Assembly (NCBI GenBank): GCA_015680685.1
Contig: MNCI01009596.1
Span: 3,865-65,864, forward strand
Source of the DNA: Gnetum montanum
Taxonomy: Eukaryota > Streptophyta > Gnetopsida > Gnetales > Gnetaceae
Direction: 5' to 3'
DNA length: 62,000 nucleotides
In this document: positions 45,570 through 57,969 of the stretch, in pieces
Layout of the letters: each line of letters starts with the position of its first letter
How positions within the stretch are numbered: the first letter of the stretch is position 1
Position numbers and translations under genes: made by a program
The notes under the pieces: model-generated
Seen by the model: only the letters and a program-made list of their open reading frames with translations
Databases searched by the model: none
Told to the model about the DNA's origin: nothing

Positions 45570-46500
45570 TAACTCCAGTTGTTACTATTGAAACAACAAA
45601 TACAACAAACACAATAGCAATTAAAACAATAAGTAGTAAAACACACTACAAATGTTATGTGGAATATCTTTTAATGTGAAGGGTAAAATACTACGGAAAG
45701 TCATGCAAAGCTCTATTATCTCTTTTAAAATGTTATAGCTAAAATAAGGAAAAACTATTAGTTCTACTAAAATGTTATAGCTAAAACTGTAAGAAAACAT
45801 GGCTTGTTGGTTGATTGAAGGCTAATTACCTCCAGAATTAGGGCTAAAGGAGTGTAGAGATCTCATGAGTTCCATGTTTTCTTAACCATAACCAATAGAA
45901 CTACATGGCCCTTATTACTTTGTAAACTTCGTCATATGGATATGTAGGCTTGTTGGGGAGACTTTGCCTCTTTGTCTCAGGTTACCATCCTTCTCTTCAG
46001 AGCAAGGCTTAGGGCTAGTTACAGTAGAGTAGGAATGCATCTTAACTCTCTAAGGAGAACAACACTATGTGTATATCCTAGTTATTTTTCGTGGGCTGCT
46101 CATGTGTGTGCACGCATCTCATTAATTTGGTTACCCATTCATTTACTTATGGCATCTCTAATGTGCCTCTAACCATGGACTAATGGATTGTGTACTCCTA
46201 TGTTGTGCTTGCATGTGTTTTTGGGTGGTGCTTAACGGTCTTTTCAAAGTGCAACACCATTACAAAAACAAGCAAAACAATGCCTTCCAAAGAACAACTC
46301 AATTACAATACTTTCATTAGCGTTCTACACCCTCAGCACAAAGCCATGTATTCTTTAAATAGAATTTTTAACAATGGTTTTTTTTTTTTTTCAAATACAA
46401 ACTTTTTGTGAAGAGTGGAAGTTGCAAATAGCAAGTTACAAAATGTAATTTTGATATTCCTAACACAACATCAAATGCTAGCTAATTTAGCTTCACTTAT
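45570..46500. other. Spacer without recognised feature
   Basis: Short frames only (for example 45972-46172) with no family resemblance. Moderate base composition. Confidence 0.4.
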
Positions 46501-46511
46501 CTAACAATGTG

Positions 46512-46775
46512 TGTTGGAGATGTATTTAGAAAGATCATTTCTCACCTTCCTCAACAATCTAGTAGTTTTCTAGATATGTTATTGGCAATTTTTATCATAT
46601 TCTATGTAAAAGATGAAAATAAATTATGTATAAATTGGATTGAGAGGCTAAGGTGAAAGTGCCTCATCATAGGCCCCATTTGTTATAAAATCCCATTTTT
46701 GTTCTTTAGTCTCTTCTCTCATTTCCTCATAGTTTGTTTCCATTATTTTTATTTTATATATTAAAAATTTTGACA
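46512..46775 (+). repeat. Short copia-type LTR
   Basis: Starts TGTTGGAGATGTATTTAG and ends TTTTGACA, 264 bp. It is followed at once by a primer-binding site. A TGTTGGA start is typical of plant copia LTRs. Confidence 0.75.
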
Positions 46776-46790
46776 TAGTATCTGAGCAGG
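46776..46790 (+). other. Initiator-tRNA-Met type primer-binding site
   Basis: TAGTATCTGAGCAGG is two changes from the usual TGGTATCAGAGCAGG complementary to initiator tRNA-Met. Confidence 0.8.
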
Positions 46791-46799
46791 TTTTTTATG

Positions 46800-47420
46800 C
46801 TCAATGTTTCTCTTTTGCTTCCGCTGTTGTTGCCATCATTCTCTACCCTAAGCATGGAAGAGTGGGTGTTAATCCACAATGTTTAGGGCATAGAATGAGC
46901 TCATCATTTTCCTTACGATTTACCTACAATTTCATACTAATATGCCCTAATATACCCTGTCCTGATTACAACATGAATATCTTTACTATGGTTAAGATTT
47001 GATATCTGTCATCGTTTTATGGTTGTCACTATATGGTTTTCTATAGGTAGTGTGAAGTAAATTGTTGCAGTCAATTAACTGATATTTAACACGGCTTTGA
47101 ATGTTTGACCATTTGCTGTCTGTTACTGTTTGTGTTCAAGTGATGTTTGTTATTGTTGTTACCTCATTCCGCAGGTAAATGTTTGAATCAGTAAAGTGAT
47201 AAGTCATGTATTGCACTATTTGGAACCCTTTGTTTTGTGTCAGTAAGGCTCAACTGAATGGGGAGCAGGAACAACTTATGGAAGCCTTTTGACTGCAATG
47301 CGAAATAAAACTCGTCAAGACTAACACAAATGCTGGTGGTGAAACTTATCTTAACAATGTTACTGATAGGTGGTAGATACACTGGTGGACTTCGTCATGT
47401 AGGATATTCAACAACAGAAA
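46800..47420. other. Internal start of the copia fragment, then unassigned DNA
   Basis: The first part repeats text seen near 42600. From about 47020 the sequence is unassigned. No reverse transcriptase or second LTR was seen. Confidence 0.4.
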
Positions 47421-47422
47421 TG

Positions 47423-50400
47423 TAATTTTTTTTTCTCCGTTTGCTAAGTTATTATGGAAACTGAAAACTGGAGATTTTTATTACATCCTAGAAATCACAA
47501 AGGATTTGTTGAATAGTTACAAAGCCTCAACATATTTTTAAAGGAAGTTGAAAATATCATTAATGTAATGCCCCAACCAAATAGGGTCAATTTGAAAGAA
47601 AACAATCAACAAATTACAATTAATATTATAATTCATTCAAACATGAACCAAAGATGGACAAAATCAAAAGATATGTTCATCTTTGTTGCCTTGTTTGCAT
47701 AGTCTGCAAATATGTTTTTCTCTCGGTAAATTGATCCAATGACCTGTCTCAATAAAAAGATGATGAGAGCTCATTCTTGCTTTAGCAATTTTGATTCCTT
47801 AAATGAATAGGACTTGCTGAGAATATATACTTTTAAGTACTAGATAACAAACCTCCTCCAATATACTATAAATAAAAATGTTTTTTCCCTAACATGTTCA
47901 ACCAAACTTTAGTAAAGACTTTTTCTTTTATAGAAGAACCTTTTGTTTAAAGAAAGATCCCCTATTACAATATTCCATGGCTAAAGCCATAATTTTCCTT
48001 GATGCAACCATTTATTTTTTTGTGTAGCATTCATTACTCCTTAACATAATTGACTTCCTCTATGTGACTTAAGTTATGAGTATAAGCAATAAATTGACAA
48101 AGGGCTTCAACTTCAAGAGAAAACAAATATGCTTTTAAAAGTAAGATATCACAATAAGTCTACATTTTCATTTGAAATTCACATACAAGAAATTATTTTT
48201 GAACATGCTATAATTTTTTCCAATTATGTGTGGAAAGAGAAAATCCCCATGCAATACACCCATATAATAATATAGCTTGAACAAGACTGTGAAAAAGTTT
48301 TTTTCTAATCTTCTATGCCAAAAATTGTTTCCTACTGTAATTATTTTTTAAAGCAAATAAAGCCCACATGCCACTTGAAACCCTTTAAGCAATAAAGGTA
48401 TTTCAACTATAATTACTAGCAAATTGAACTTGCAAATGTTTATAAGATTCATATGTATCAAGTCTTTTTTTCTAAGAAAAAAATTGTAATTTCTATTTCT
48501 AGTACCACAAACTAGCATTTTAGTCTTATCAATAGTAACTTTCATACTAGAATGGTTGTAGTGGTCATGGAGAATTTGAAGCATATAATTTAATCTCGTA
48601 GTTGATTTTGCAATGAAAGTCACATCATTTGCAAAGAGAAGCATGTTCAAAAATAATCCATTCATTGACATAGTATGATTAGAGGCATTTTGCATCCATT
48701 TCTCCAATTCATCTATATATATGTCAAAAAGAGTAGAGGACAAAGGACAGCCTTCTTTAACTCTAACTAAGCTACTGATAATTGTTCCTTCTCCAATAAG
48801 ATTATCTTCAATAAGAAAGGGTAGAGGACAAAGGGCAGTCTCATGGATTCTTTTAGCAATAGAAAGGAGATCTTGTGAAATGTTAATGCTCTCTAATCTC
48901 TTCTAAAGTTTATCTCAAGCAACAAAATTATAAGCCTTGGCAAAATCAACAAAACAAATGAAAGTTATATGGTTGGGCCTTTTTGCTTTCTCCATACAAT
49001 AATGCAAAGTCATCAAATAGTCTATAGTAGAATTTACAATTTTTGCCCATGAAGCGTACTTGTAACCAAGCACAAAGACCTTGCATTTCTGCCCATGAAC
49101 TAATTTTATTTTCCAAAATAGTGCCCAAAAGCTTAGTGAAAACTAAATTGATTGCAATCAATTGGTAATTATTAAGATCTATCTTATCTTCCTTTTTGAA
49201 AAGTAAGACTCCTCAACTAGAACACCAAAAGCGATCCAAACCATGATGAAGCCCTTTATTAAAAAGGTTGCAAGTTGCTTTCCATACCAATGGACCATTC
49301 CATTTAAGAAGCTATGCATATAATTCATTAACATCATCACCTTTCCAAGAAGATAACCTTTGAATTCTTGCAGAAACATCATCAAGGGATAACTCAAGAA
49401 CACTAGAGTTATCTTGCATAGTAGGGGGAGCCTCTTGATTTAGAGGTCATTGAAGAAAGTTTGAATAGTAGATAAGTTAAAATCCCAACCATGTTGTTGT
49501 ACGTCTAGGAAGAAATTCCAAAAGCTTTTTGGATTTGATTGAAGTTCACTAATCATCATTTCTTGCTCTTCTTTAATGAACTTCCATTTTTCAAATCGAA
49601 TAAGCTTTTCATAATTCTTCAACATTGAAACATCAAAATGTGAAGCCAAAACATCTTTATGAGTTGTCAAACACTCCACATCAAAGCAAGGTTTTCTACA
49701 AGCAAGCCTTCTCTTAACCTACACCTAAGTTGCTATTTACAAAAGACCATTAGTCAAATCTAGCTCGTTGTCATTATTGATCAACATATGAGCTACTCTT
49801 GTTTGAAAATCCTAATGAAAATCTTTTGTAAGACAATAAGTTTTGCACTTCTTGTAATGAAGATGATGAATTGAAGCAACAATAGTGAATTTCAAGTAAC
49901 AATGAGGAGATACCGTGAGTTTTTCTTCCACTTGAAAGTTTTCCACTACATCTATATTATCATGAGTAGATGAGAAGATCAATGCAAAAGTTACCTTGGT
50001 GCCCAATAAAGGTGAAATGAGAAGAGGAAAAAAAAATTTTAATCCCATTAAAGATTAAAAAATCAAAGGAATGACCTCATTCTAAGAAATGAATACTCCT
50101 CTGATTTGTAATATGATTAGCATATGATCTTTGGTGAACTAAATAGAGCTCTTCACTAACTTTAATTGATAATTCCAAACAAGCCTTTGAATCTGACTTT
50201 GTCCAACATGAGCATTAAAATCCCCACAAAGAAAAACTTTACTAAGCTTGGAGAATTCTGCAATATCCCGATCCAAGTACTAAAAAGGATGATCTCGTGA
50301 AAGATTAACAAAGTTGTAAATAGAAAAATCCCTTGGAGCAAAATAACAAAAAGCAATACAAAGAACCTATGAAATGCCTTGAACTTTAACCAACAAATAT

Positions 50401-50640
50401 TGGTTATTATCATCAACTTTGTGCACCTTAATGGAATGATCTCTAACTAAGCAAGCAATACCACCAAGTCTACCCCTCACCTTGGAATCCTTATTTCCAA
50501 CAAAAATGATATGAAAGCTTGGAATAAATAAAATCAACAAAAATAAATAGGTCAAAAGCACTACAGAAATGACTATTATCTAAAACAACTTTATTAGCCA
50601 ATGAACCTTCAACATTAAGGAAGCCACATGTAATAGAAGA
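47423..50640 (-). pseudogene. LINE (L1-type) ORF2 relic
   Basis: Minus-strand domains in order. Endonuclease: FLNVEGSLANKVVLDN near 50600, GRLGGIACLVRDHSI near 50460, and a GDFNAH equivalent near 50220 in a shifted frame. Linker: FEKWKFIKEEQEMMI near 49580. Reverse transcriptase: FVDFAKAYNF near 48940, KEGCPLSSTLFDIYIDELE near 48740, and LLFANDVTFIAKS near 48620 where F-A-D-D is expected. C-terminal Cys/His segment: HICRLCKQGNKDEHI near 47700. A T-run at 47426-47434 on the plus strand may be the old poly(A) tail. Many stops and a catalytic D-to-N change show it is dead. Confidence 0.88.
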
Positions 50641-50765
50641 AAATCCCTATTTTGGAGGATTTGCTCTCTCTTTGATGATTGCAACGTATTTATAATTCAA
50701 ATAAGCAAGTTTACCTTCAACATGAGCTTGTTTAACTTTCTATCATTCTTCTTGATTCTTTGTCC

Positions 50766-50984
50766 TCATTGATCATTAATCCAAATCTTGTGTCTTTTCA
50801 AGGTCTTTGTTTTTTCAAGGTCTTCATTAATCCAAATCTTGTGCCATTTAAGATATTTATGTTGTTCCAAACCTTCTCTTCCACACCAATCAGCAAAGTT
50901 AACAAGTTTATAACCAAAACACCGAATCAAATCTGATCCACGAAATGCACCAAGTGCAGAAGCTTGGTTTGATGGTAAAACCAT
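50766..50984 (-). CDS. Unrecognised 72-residue ORF with internal repeat
   Basis: Starts MVLPSNQASALGAFRGSDLI and ends with HKIWIN twice, because 'tttcaaggtctt' and 'aatccaaatcttgtg' text is duplicated at 50768-50848. It lies just upstream of the LINE ORF2 in the same strand and may be part of the LINE 5' region, or an unrelated exon. No function proposed. Confidence 0.25.
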   Translation of the reverse strand: MVLPSNQASALGAFRGSDLIRCFGYKLVNFADWCGREGLEQHKYLKWHKIWINEDLEKTKTLKRHKIWINDQ

Positions 50985-50999
50985 GAAATTTCCTTTAGT

Positions 51000-52320
51000 C
51001 GTTAAAATTTAAGCTTTTATAGTTTCTTTACTATTCTCAGCAAATTAAAAAACCAGAAACCGCTTCAAAATTTGAAAACCTTCAATAAAGGTTATCACAA
51101 ATCCCTCCTCTGAAATCACCCAAAATGTATGAATCTTTTTTACATGTTTCTGGGAACTATAATCGAAAATTTTAATGCTCCGAAATTTGCACGAGCCACC
51201 GCTGACAGCTACAGAACCTTTTGATATTCATGCTAAGCCATTTTACTTGTGATTTGAATCAATCTTCAGACTTTATGTTCTTTTTATCTCCTTGAAAATT
51301 GCAGAAGATTGCGCTACTCAGGCCATGTTTTAAGTCATACATGAGGAGACTATTCCCAGTCCATTCCCATTGCAGCCGTTTATATATTTTGATTAAAAAA
51401 CAATAGCCAATCTGACAAGTTGTACAATTAAAATCATTTTTGAAACTGTACCATTAGATCTCTTATGAGGTGTTCGCGATGTTTCAAGTGTCATTTATAA
51501 CTTCAAAGGAAATCACTATGAAAACCTACATGAACAAGCTATTTTCATCAAAGAAGTTTAATAAAGAAATTTTATTTACAGTATTTTCAAGATTAACCAT
51601 TAGGATAACATGTACAGTACAAGCGTTGCTCCCGGAAACTAATACAAACTTTGGCTTCCGGAAGCCTCATTACCAGCACACACAGCACAACTCAACATCT
51701 GCAATGCTTCTAAAACCCATCAATCAATTAGGCTGCGCCTATCAGAGAGAACTTTGATCCCATGGGAAGCAAAAGTAGGGAAAGCAAGGAAACCCAGCCT
51801 TGGACCAGGGAGGGGTCCAGACCAGACTACGATAGTAAAAAACAGTAACAGATATGGAACAGTTGCAGTGGATCAAAGGGCATATACAATTTGTATGATC
51901 TACAAGAGCACCTTGAAGGGGAAGCACTACTTCAACATTTTATTTTTGTACCAATAAAAAAATACTACTAAATATATTAAATCACATTCTGACAAGACAA
52001 TTAAGTTGGATCATATATAACACATTCGTTTATTTTTCAAGACACCATAAATTTTCACTCCAAAATTCTTTTTATCTTAATGAAAGATTTCCCGTGCTTT
52101 GCTAATTTTACAAACTGGAAGCCATAAAAACCTAGGCTTCATTCAATATGGTGAAGAATACGGTTAATATTTCTATTTAGAGCAATGGATTCCCGGTTAA
52201 TTTTTCTATTTAGAGCAGTAGCCACTACTGCCTGACAAAAAACCTATACTAGCAAGAACCTAAATCGACTCGCATAAACCCGATATTTTGGGTCTCTACA
52301 TAAATTGTATCCAGAAACAT
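51000..52320. other. Intergenic region 3' of NSN1
   Basis: One 95-codon frame (51470-51757, plus) has no recognisable family. The region from about 51960 to 52350 is the likely 3' UTR of the minus-strand gene to the right. Confidence 0.4.
52029..52034 (-). terminator. Candidate polyadenylation signal of NSN1
   Basis: TTTATT on the plus strand gives AATAAA on the minus strand, about 320 bases after the NSN1 stop. It was chosen by position and motif only. Confidence 0.35.
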
Positions 52321-52353
52321 CTACTGCTACTTTTATAAGGCCATAAAAAAATT

Positions 52354-55300
52354 CTATGCATCCATTTCAACACCTGCCATAGGCTTACTTTCATCGGCAT
52401 TTGGAATTGTGCTATTTTGATTTTCAGCATCACAACCTTCCTCTGATTCTTCATTTTCAAGAACAGAAAATGGCTTCTTATAATCAACAGCAAAATCATA
52501 ATCTTCATTGCTTAAGATCTTCGTTGGAATAGATGAGTTTCCTTCTTTTTTCCTTCTCTTTCTTTCAGCCTTGGCAGCATGAGGGTTAAAAATACCCTCT
52601 GCATCATACAATTTGTCATTCTGACTTTTACCAGTCCCGGAGTTTTTGGCAACAACAACATTTTCATTGGTGTCCATTTCTGTTTCTTCATCACCCTCCA
52701 ACCCCTGCCCTGCTCCTGTTGTAGTATCTTCATCTGCTACAGTTGGTGAATGTTCATCCATCTAAAGTACGAAGAAATGAATTCAGATGTGTTGAACGTT
52801 AATCATATTAAAGAACCACCAATAAAAAAGTGGCTTACCTCAGTGGATTCGATGTCCATACTAGGGGGACAATTAGATTGCATCTCAATGTGAAGGGAGT
52901 CCATCAAAGAGTCCAGTTTCTGCATCATAATGGATTCTTCTTGGTAGATATCGTCGATATCAAACTCCTTCCCCATGGAAGATACAATAGCACTCTCCGT
53001 ATTTTCTTCACTTCTGGCAGGAGGCACTGTATAATATGGAATTTTTCCTGCACGTAGAAAGAAAAGAAATGTCAATTCAAGGGTAGAAAGCGCCTTTGTT
53101 AAAGAAACTATTTAAGCAAGAAAATGCTTATGCCATTGACCTGGATGAACGTGTCAAAAAGATGTATGAGCCTTATGGTTGGAAACAGTTCAACAGAGTA
53201 ACGGTTAAAAGATTAAATACCTCCATTCCAATCATGAAGAACAATTCTAGAAGCTGCTACTGTGTCTACAGCACCTCCCTTTTTCAGCTTTCCACGTATA
53301 GAAGCCAACTTATGCAAGAAGTCATCGACTGAAGTAAATTTTGGAAGCTTGTATACTGACATCAATTTTTCAGCTGGACACAATCTTAAAATCTCCTTCA
53401 CTGTAAACCAAAAAATTTACCCTAAAAAGTCAAAAACCTGGAATATTATTATGACAAAAATAAACAGCAATTAGGCATTAAGAAAGTACCACAGGAGATA
53501 GGATCTTCCAATTTCTCAATCCTTTTACAATTGCGAAGTGCAACAATAGCAACATTTTCTCCAGGTTTTGCCAAAACCACACCAGGACAATCTAATATCT
53601 TAACATGTTTATCTAAGTGAATTTCTTGCATGGCTCTGGTGGACCCTGGCGTAGCTCCAACGTTTACAACAGAAGATCGTTTAATGCTGTTAATGAGGCT
53701 GCTTTTACCAACATTAGGAAGTCCCACCACGCCAACAGTAATGGATGTCTTCAACTGCATAAGAATAAATTGGGTTCAAATTGTACTCCTTGCAAATAAT
53801 ATGCTATGAAAGGATTACATTGAAAAATTATGGCACCCAAATATCAATAAAAGCTACTTTATATTTACCATAATATTGCCTGTTCAAACCTCAGCCTAGT
53901 TAATACAACCAATGCTTTTGGATATACAAAACAAAATTTGTCTGATGCGGATGGATATTAAGGAAACTGTATTGGTATAGATGAAAGGGCCCTTTCCCAA
54001 TAAATGTCATCGTTTTATACACAAGATAATATTGATAACTTAATTTATACCTTTCATACTATATTTGTACTAATATTTGGCATGTATTTCTTTCATAACA
54101 AATTTTTACTATACAATCCGTTAAGGAAAAATGCATGAAAACAAATCATCATCATCATCCTAGCCTTGTCACTAGCACAAAAACACATGTAATTCTAAAA
54201 TTTTATATTGCACCAGCCTGCAAATATAAAATTATAAAATCTTATATGACCATCATACCATCATTCATTTTGAAAATCATATACAATGTTTAATCACAAC
54301 AGAAAATATATCCTATCATATTTCATATATGCGCAAATTATGGATACTGATACAACAATGTTGTCCCTATTACAAGGAAAATCTCTCTTCCTCAACAGTA
54401 CTATCTAATTACGAGTGACATTCAATTCCCGTTATAATTGCCAAATTTCTAAACTTCCAGAATGAACATAAAGCACATTTTGTATTTGATGTACTTTTCA
54501 ATCATGAATTGGATACCATTTTTAACACAATAAAACTAGATAGTCATGTATGTGTGATAAAATTGAGCTTACTGATCAAAATAAATAAATTAAACACTAT
54601 ACCTCATGACTCCTAGAGTAATTCTTTAGCAACTTTATCAATGTTTCAGCACCAAGGCAATTGCTTGTTTGTGGCATTGCATTAAGATTAGACTTTTTAG
54701 AAGACTTCCACTGCAAATTGGACCGCTGCTCTTGTGTGTTGCACTTAAAAGCAACAGTTGGCAGTTCCTCCCGAAGGTATTTCAACCACTTTTCTGCAAT
54801 TTCTCTGGGAACTAGATCTGTGATATTTTGACAAAAAGGACAACTACATTAGTGCACAACTGAAACAACAGATGTTATAAGAAGGTTAAGTAGTCAGGGA
54901 CATATTTTCATGTTATCCAAATAAATATTTTTATTAAATTATTCAGAATTTAAGATTTTTCCTAAACTAGATGTTTTGGAATCTTATCTACGACAGCCTA
55001 GCTACAGATGAGGGAATAAAATAAAAGATCCCAGTATTTAAACAGCCTGACTGCAACAATGTTACAAAGTTTCTTTTAACATTTATTTTAATTAATTAAC
55101 AGCCTAACGTGGCCTATGTCGGCAAACATCAGAAAACCGGGAGTTAAATTACAATTCATATTCATCAGATATCACCACTTTCTAAATTTCTATTCACACT
55201 GAGGCACAACTTCTAACGTAACATCACAGTTACTGTGCAAGGACATTTTACCATAAGCAAAAATCCTGATCACACAAATTTAGTATAATGGGCTTTCACA

Positions 55301-56872
55301 TCTTTGCATACTTGCAAGCATTCAGTATGAATGGTAAAAAGTAAACAAAGCATTAGAAAACAAGGAGTTAACAACATAAGAAATGCAGAACAAAGTCAGC
55401 AGCAAGCAATTCGGAAACGTCTTGAACAAACCAGTACGCTTTAAAAATACAATAAACTCGATGAGAAAAACTGAGCCCGAAAGCAAGAGAGCATTTATAT
55501 ACTGATATCTTTAACAAAACATAAAAGACGACGTTGATGTTAAATAAAAACGAATACATAGTTAAATGTGAAGCAAACAAGAAACCTATAGCTGCGATCT
55601 GGAAACTAGAAATAATGATGATAAATGATACAAACAAAACAAGGATTTTAAAAAAAACTAACCTATCTTATTGAGAAGTAAAACCAACCGCTTCTCAGGA
55701 CCAGCTCTTAAAACCATTTTTTCAAGATCAATGCAACGTGTTCCAAGGGGATCCCTAGCATCCAACACTTCCAAAATTACATCGGATGCCTCTATCACTT
55801 TCTTCAGTTCTTTGAAAAATGACTTTTCAGACCGATCTGTCAACATTTTACACACACAACTAACAGTTACAAACATGTTAAAACATAGTCATATGTTACA
55901 GAACTTTCAGTCCAAGTTACCAAATGAATCAAACTCACCGGCAAATTTGCTGCCCTTTCCCTGTTCTCCATCCAGTGCAGTTTTCTTATCATACGCATTT
56001 TGCTTGTCCAAAGCAGAATCAACAAGCTCTTTGATGCCTTCATCCTCCTCTGGAAGGCCCAACTTCCTCTTGCGAGCCTACAAAAGCAAAGTTGTCCTTG
56101 AAATCTTTCTCGTTTATGTTATAAAACTCTTGCTAGTTTGTTTTATCAGTTTACAAATCAATTGTGTATCAGGATGGCAAAGCTTCTGGAAGTGTAAATT
56201 TTCGTTTCATGGTGTCTGGAACTCATATACAATTTGACAAGTCTCAAAACTTCTAACCTGGATTATTGAAATCCTAGCCGGATTTTCTTATCGATTTTTG
56301 CTCAGAGCTACAGAATCATCGCTACTCTTTTTTTTTTTCAATTGCGATTCATAAGGGAGCTTAAAGCGGGCTCTTTTCAAAATCACGGAGAGCGACTTAC
56401 AAACCCTATGGCAACAACATATACAAAATCTGCAAGAAAACAAAGCATTCGACGAAATAACAGGCAAAAAACGATAGATGTTACCCGTTCTTTACGTTCC
56501 TCTTTCTTGCGCTCCATTTCTTCGATAACGCGGGCACGGCGTGCCTCGAGGACTTGGAGCTCCTGCTCTCTGAAGGGCCAATCATTGGGAATTCCTGGAT
56601 CTTTCTCGACCTTCGGCTTCCTGATCTTGCCGAGCTTTTTCGCTTCCTTGGCCTTCTTCTTGTGATGCTCCTTGACCTTCTTGATGATCTTGTACTTTTT
56701 CCGCAGCGTTATTCGCTTGCTCTTGCTCTCTGCACACACCGCCACAACCACAGACGAAGATCGCGATCATCACCATTTCAGAAAACACGGATACGAATTA
56801 GCAATACTGAAAAAAAAAAACAGAAGCAAAAATACACCCGTGATGCTTCTTACTCTTGCTTCGCTTCACCAT
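52354..56872 (-). CDS. NSN1: Nucleostemin-like nucleolar GTPase NSN1 (GNL3 family), intact, nine exons
   Basis: Exons on the minus strand: 56872-56854, 56729-56485, 56077-55939, 55836-55663, 54817-54603, 53754-53490, 53400-53221, 53047-52839, 52761-52354. All eight introns (77 to 848 bases) are GT-AG and phases agree. The sum is 1,854 nt, 617 residues plus stop, near the usual family length. The N-terminus is a basic Grn1-type domain (about residues 3-88, beginning MVKRSKKSKSKR). The GTPase is circularly permuted: DARDP 160-164, then G4 NKID 190-193, G1 GLPNVGKSS 275-283, the G2 region GATPGSTR 297-304, and G3 DCPG 319-322. The tail is acidic with a basic RKRRKK patch. Family members act in the nucleolus in pre-60S ribosome assembly, and in Arabidopsis NSN1 affects growth and floral development. 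All GTP-binding residues are present, so it is probably functional. Confidence 0.95.
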
Positions 56873-56894
56873 CTTTACAAATTTTCCAGGCGCG

Positions 56895-57040
56895 GCTGTG
56901 GTTTGGGGTTTAGCGAACGTTCTTAAGAGCACGATATCACAGAAGGCGTAGCTGTGGTTTAGGGTTTAGCGAATGTTGTTAAGACCGCAATCTGTCACGC
57001 CAACTGTGGACTGAAAACACAGTACGGTTGGGTATATAAA
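56895..57040 (-). promoter_or_regulatory. NSN1 promoter with duplicated telo-box segment
   Basis: A 56-bp repeat period places GCTGTGGTTT and GGGTTTAGCGAA-type text at 56895 and again at 56951. On the minus strand copy 2 contains AAACCCTAA (56959-56967), the telo-box common in plant ribosomal-protein and ribosome-biogenesis promoters. Copy 1 has the one-base variant AAACCCCAA. The position, 25-100 bases upstream of the ATG, suits a core promoter. A plus-strand TATATAAA at 57033-57040 faces the other way. Confidence 0.6.
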
Positions 57041-57069
57041 GGGTGGAGTCTCTGCTGTGCGTTACCTTC

Positions 57070-57350
57070 ATTGCATGCTAGCATAACCATCATCAGCCAT
57101 GCTTTAACCCTCCTACAAAGGATTGATGGACCTAAGAAAACCTATTTAAACAAAATTAAAAAAACGATTACAATTTCATTCATGCACATATAACATGTTA
57201 TGAACTTTCAATAACAAGTGATGCTTTGAATGTTTAGGCATTTTTATGTAAAATTTTTTTAACCCCCCTCCCCCCAACTTTTAAAAATGTATCATGAGCT
57301 AAAATTGATTTTATTACTAGCACTTTTACTCTCTTAATTTATTAATACTC
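57070..57350. other. AT-rich spacer with C-run
   Basis: Non-coding. A C-rich run sits at 57263-57275. The text from about 57276 is part of a unit repeated near 57575 together with the SINE copies. Confidence 0.4.
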
Positions 57351-57357
57351 TTAATAA

Positions 57358-57500
57358 TGAGGTGTTAGCCTATCGGTACGGGTTTTAGCCTGGTAACCCT
57401 AGGTCATGGGTTTAATTCTACTACATCGCATTGAGTCTACTAAGTAGCATTGAGTCATAGAGTATTTTAAATCTTGGGGTGTACTTATGTTTTAATTATT
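57358..57500 (+). mobile_element. tRNA-derived SINE copy 1
   Basis: GGTGTTAGCCTATCGGTACG resembles a pol III A box (TRGYNNANNGG). About 45 bases on, CATGGGTTTAATTCTACT resembles a B box (GGTTCRANTCC). It is similar in layout to the three other copies nearby. Confidence 0.6.
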
Positions 57501-57647
57501 CCAAGTTCCAACATCCCTTAATTTATTAATACACTTAAACTATGAATAATGAAAGGGGAGGTCCTAATTTTTAAAAAGGTACTATGAGTTCAAATTGATT
57601 TCATAGTTTTCTTAAATTATGAGAAAACTATGAACAATGAAAGGGGA

Positions 57648-57760
57648 GGTGTTAGCTTAGTAGTAAGATTTATTATTTGTAAGCTTTAAGTCATGGGTTT
57701 GATTCTAGTACTTAATGCTGAGTTATAAAAATCTAATTTGTTAGAACCTAAAATAATTAA
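57648..57760 (+). mobile_element. tRNA-derived SINE copy 2
   Basis: GGTGTTAGCTTAGTAGTAAG (A box) and CATGGGTTTGATTCTAGTAC (B box). A 10-bp inverted repeat, CATAGTTTTC with GAAAACTATG (57602-57632), lies just before it. Confidence 0.65.
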
Positions 57761-57789
57761 AACATAGGAACATCCCCAAGATTTATAAA

Positions 57790-57885
57790 AGTTTATCACT
57801 TAGTACTACTAGTAGAATTGAACCTATGACATGGGATTACAAAGCCAAAACCCATACCACTAGGCTAACACCTCATTGTTAATAA
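57790..57885 (-). mobile_element. tRNA-derived SINE copy 3
   Basis: Read on the minus strand: GGTGTTAGCCTAGTGGTATG (A box) and ATAGGTTCAATTCTACTAG (B box). This copy is closest to tRNA box consensus. Confidence 0.7.
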
Positions 57886-57969
57886 AATCCAATTTGACTA
57901 TATATCTTGGGGTATCTTTGTATTTCAATTATTTTGGTTCCAACATGCTCTCTCTAATTATGAACAATG

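Noticed and set aside
45960-46240. Possible organelle-derived insertion
   Set aside because: Composition looked different from neighbours, but no chloroplast or mitochondrial gene could be recognised.
47188-47382. Minus-strand 64-codon frame
   Set aside because: No recognisable motif. It lies in unassigned DNA beside the LINE tail and is most likely a chance frame.
51470-51757. 95-codon plus-strand frame as a gene
   Set aside because: No family resemblance, no start context or neighbours to support it, and low-complexity AT-rich beginning.
56342-56926. Plus- and minus-strand frames overlapping NSN1 exons 1-2
   Set aside because: Antisense or intron read-through shadows. The spliced minus-strand frame accounts for the conserved protein.
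57033-57040. Plus-strand TATATAAA as promoter of another gene
   Set aside because: No coding frame or recognisable transcript feature follows. A bidirectional promoter is possible but unsupported.
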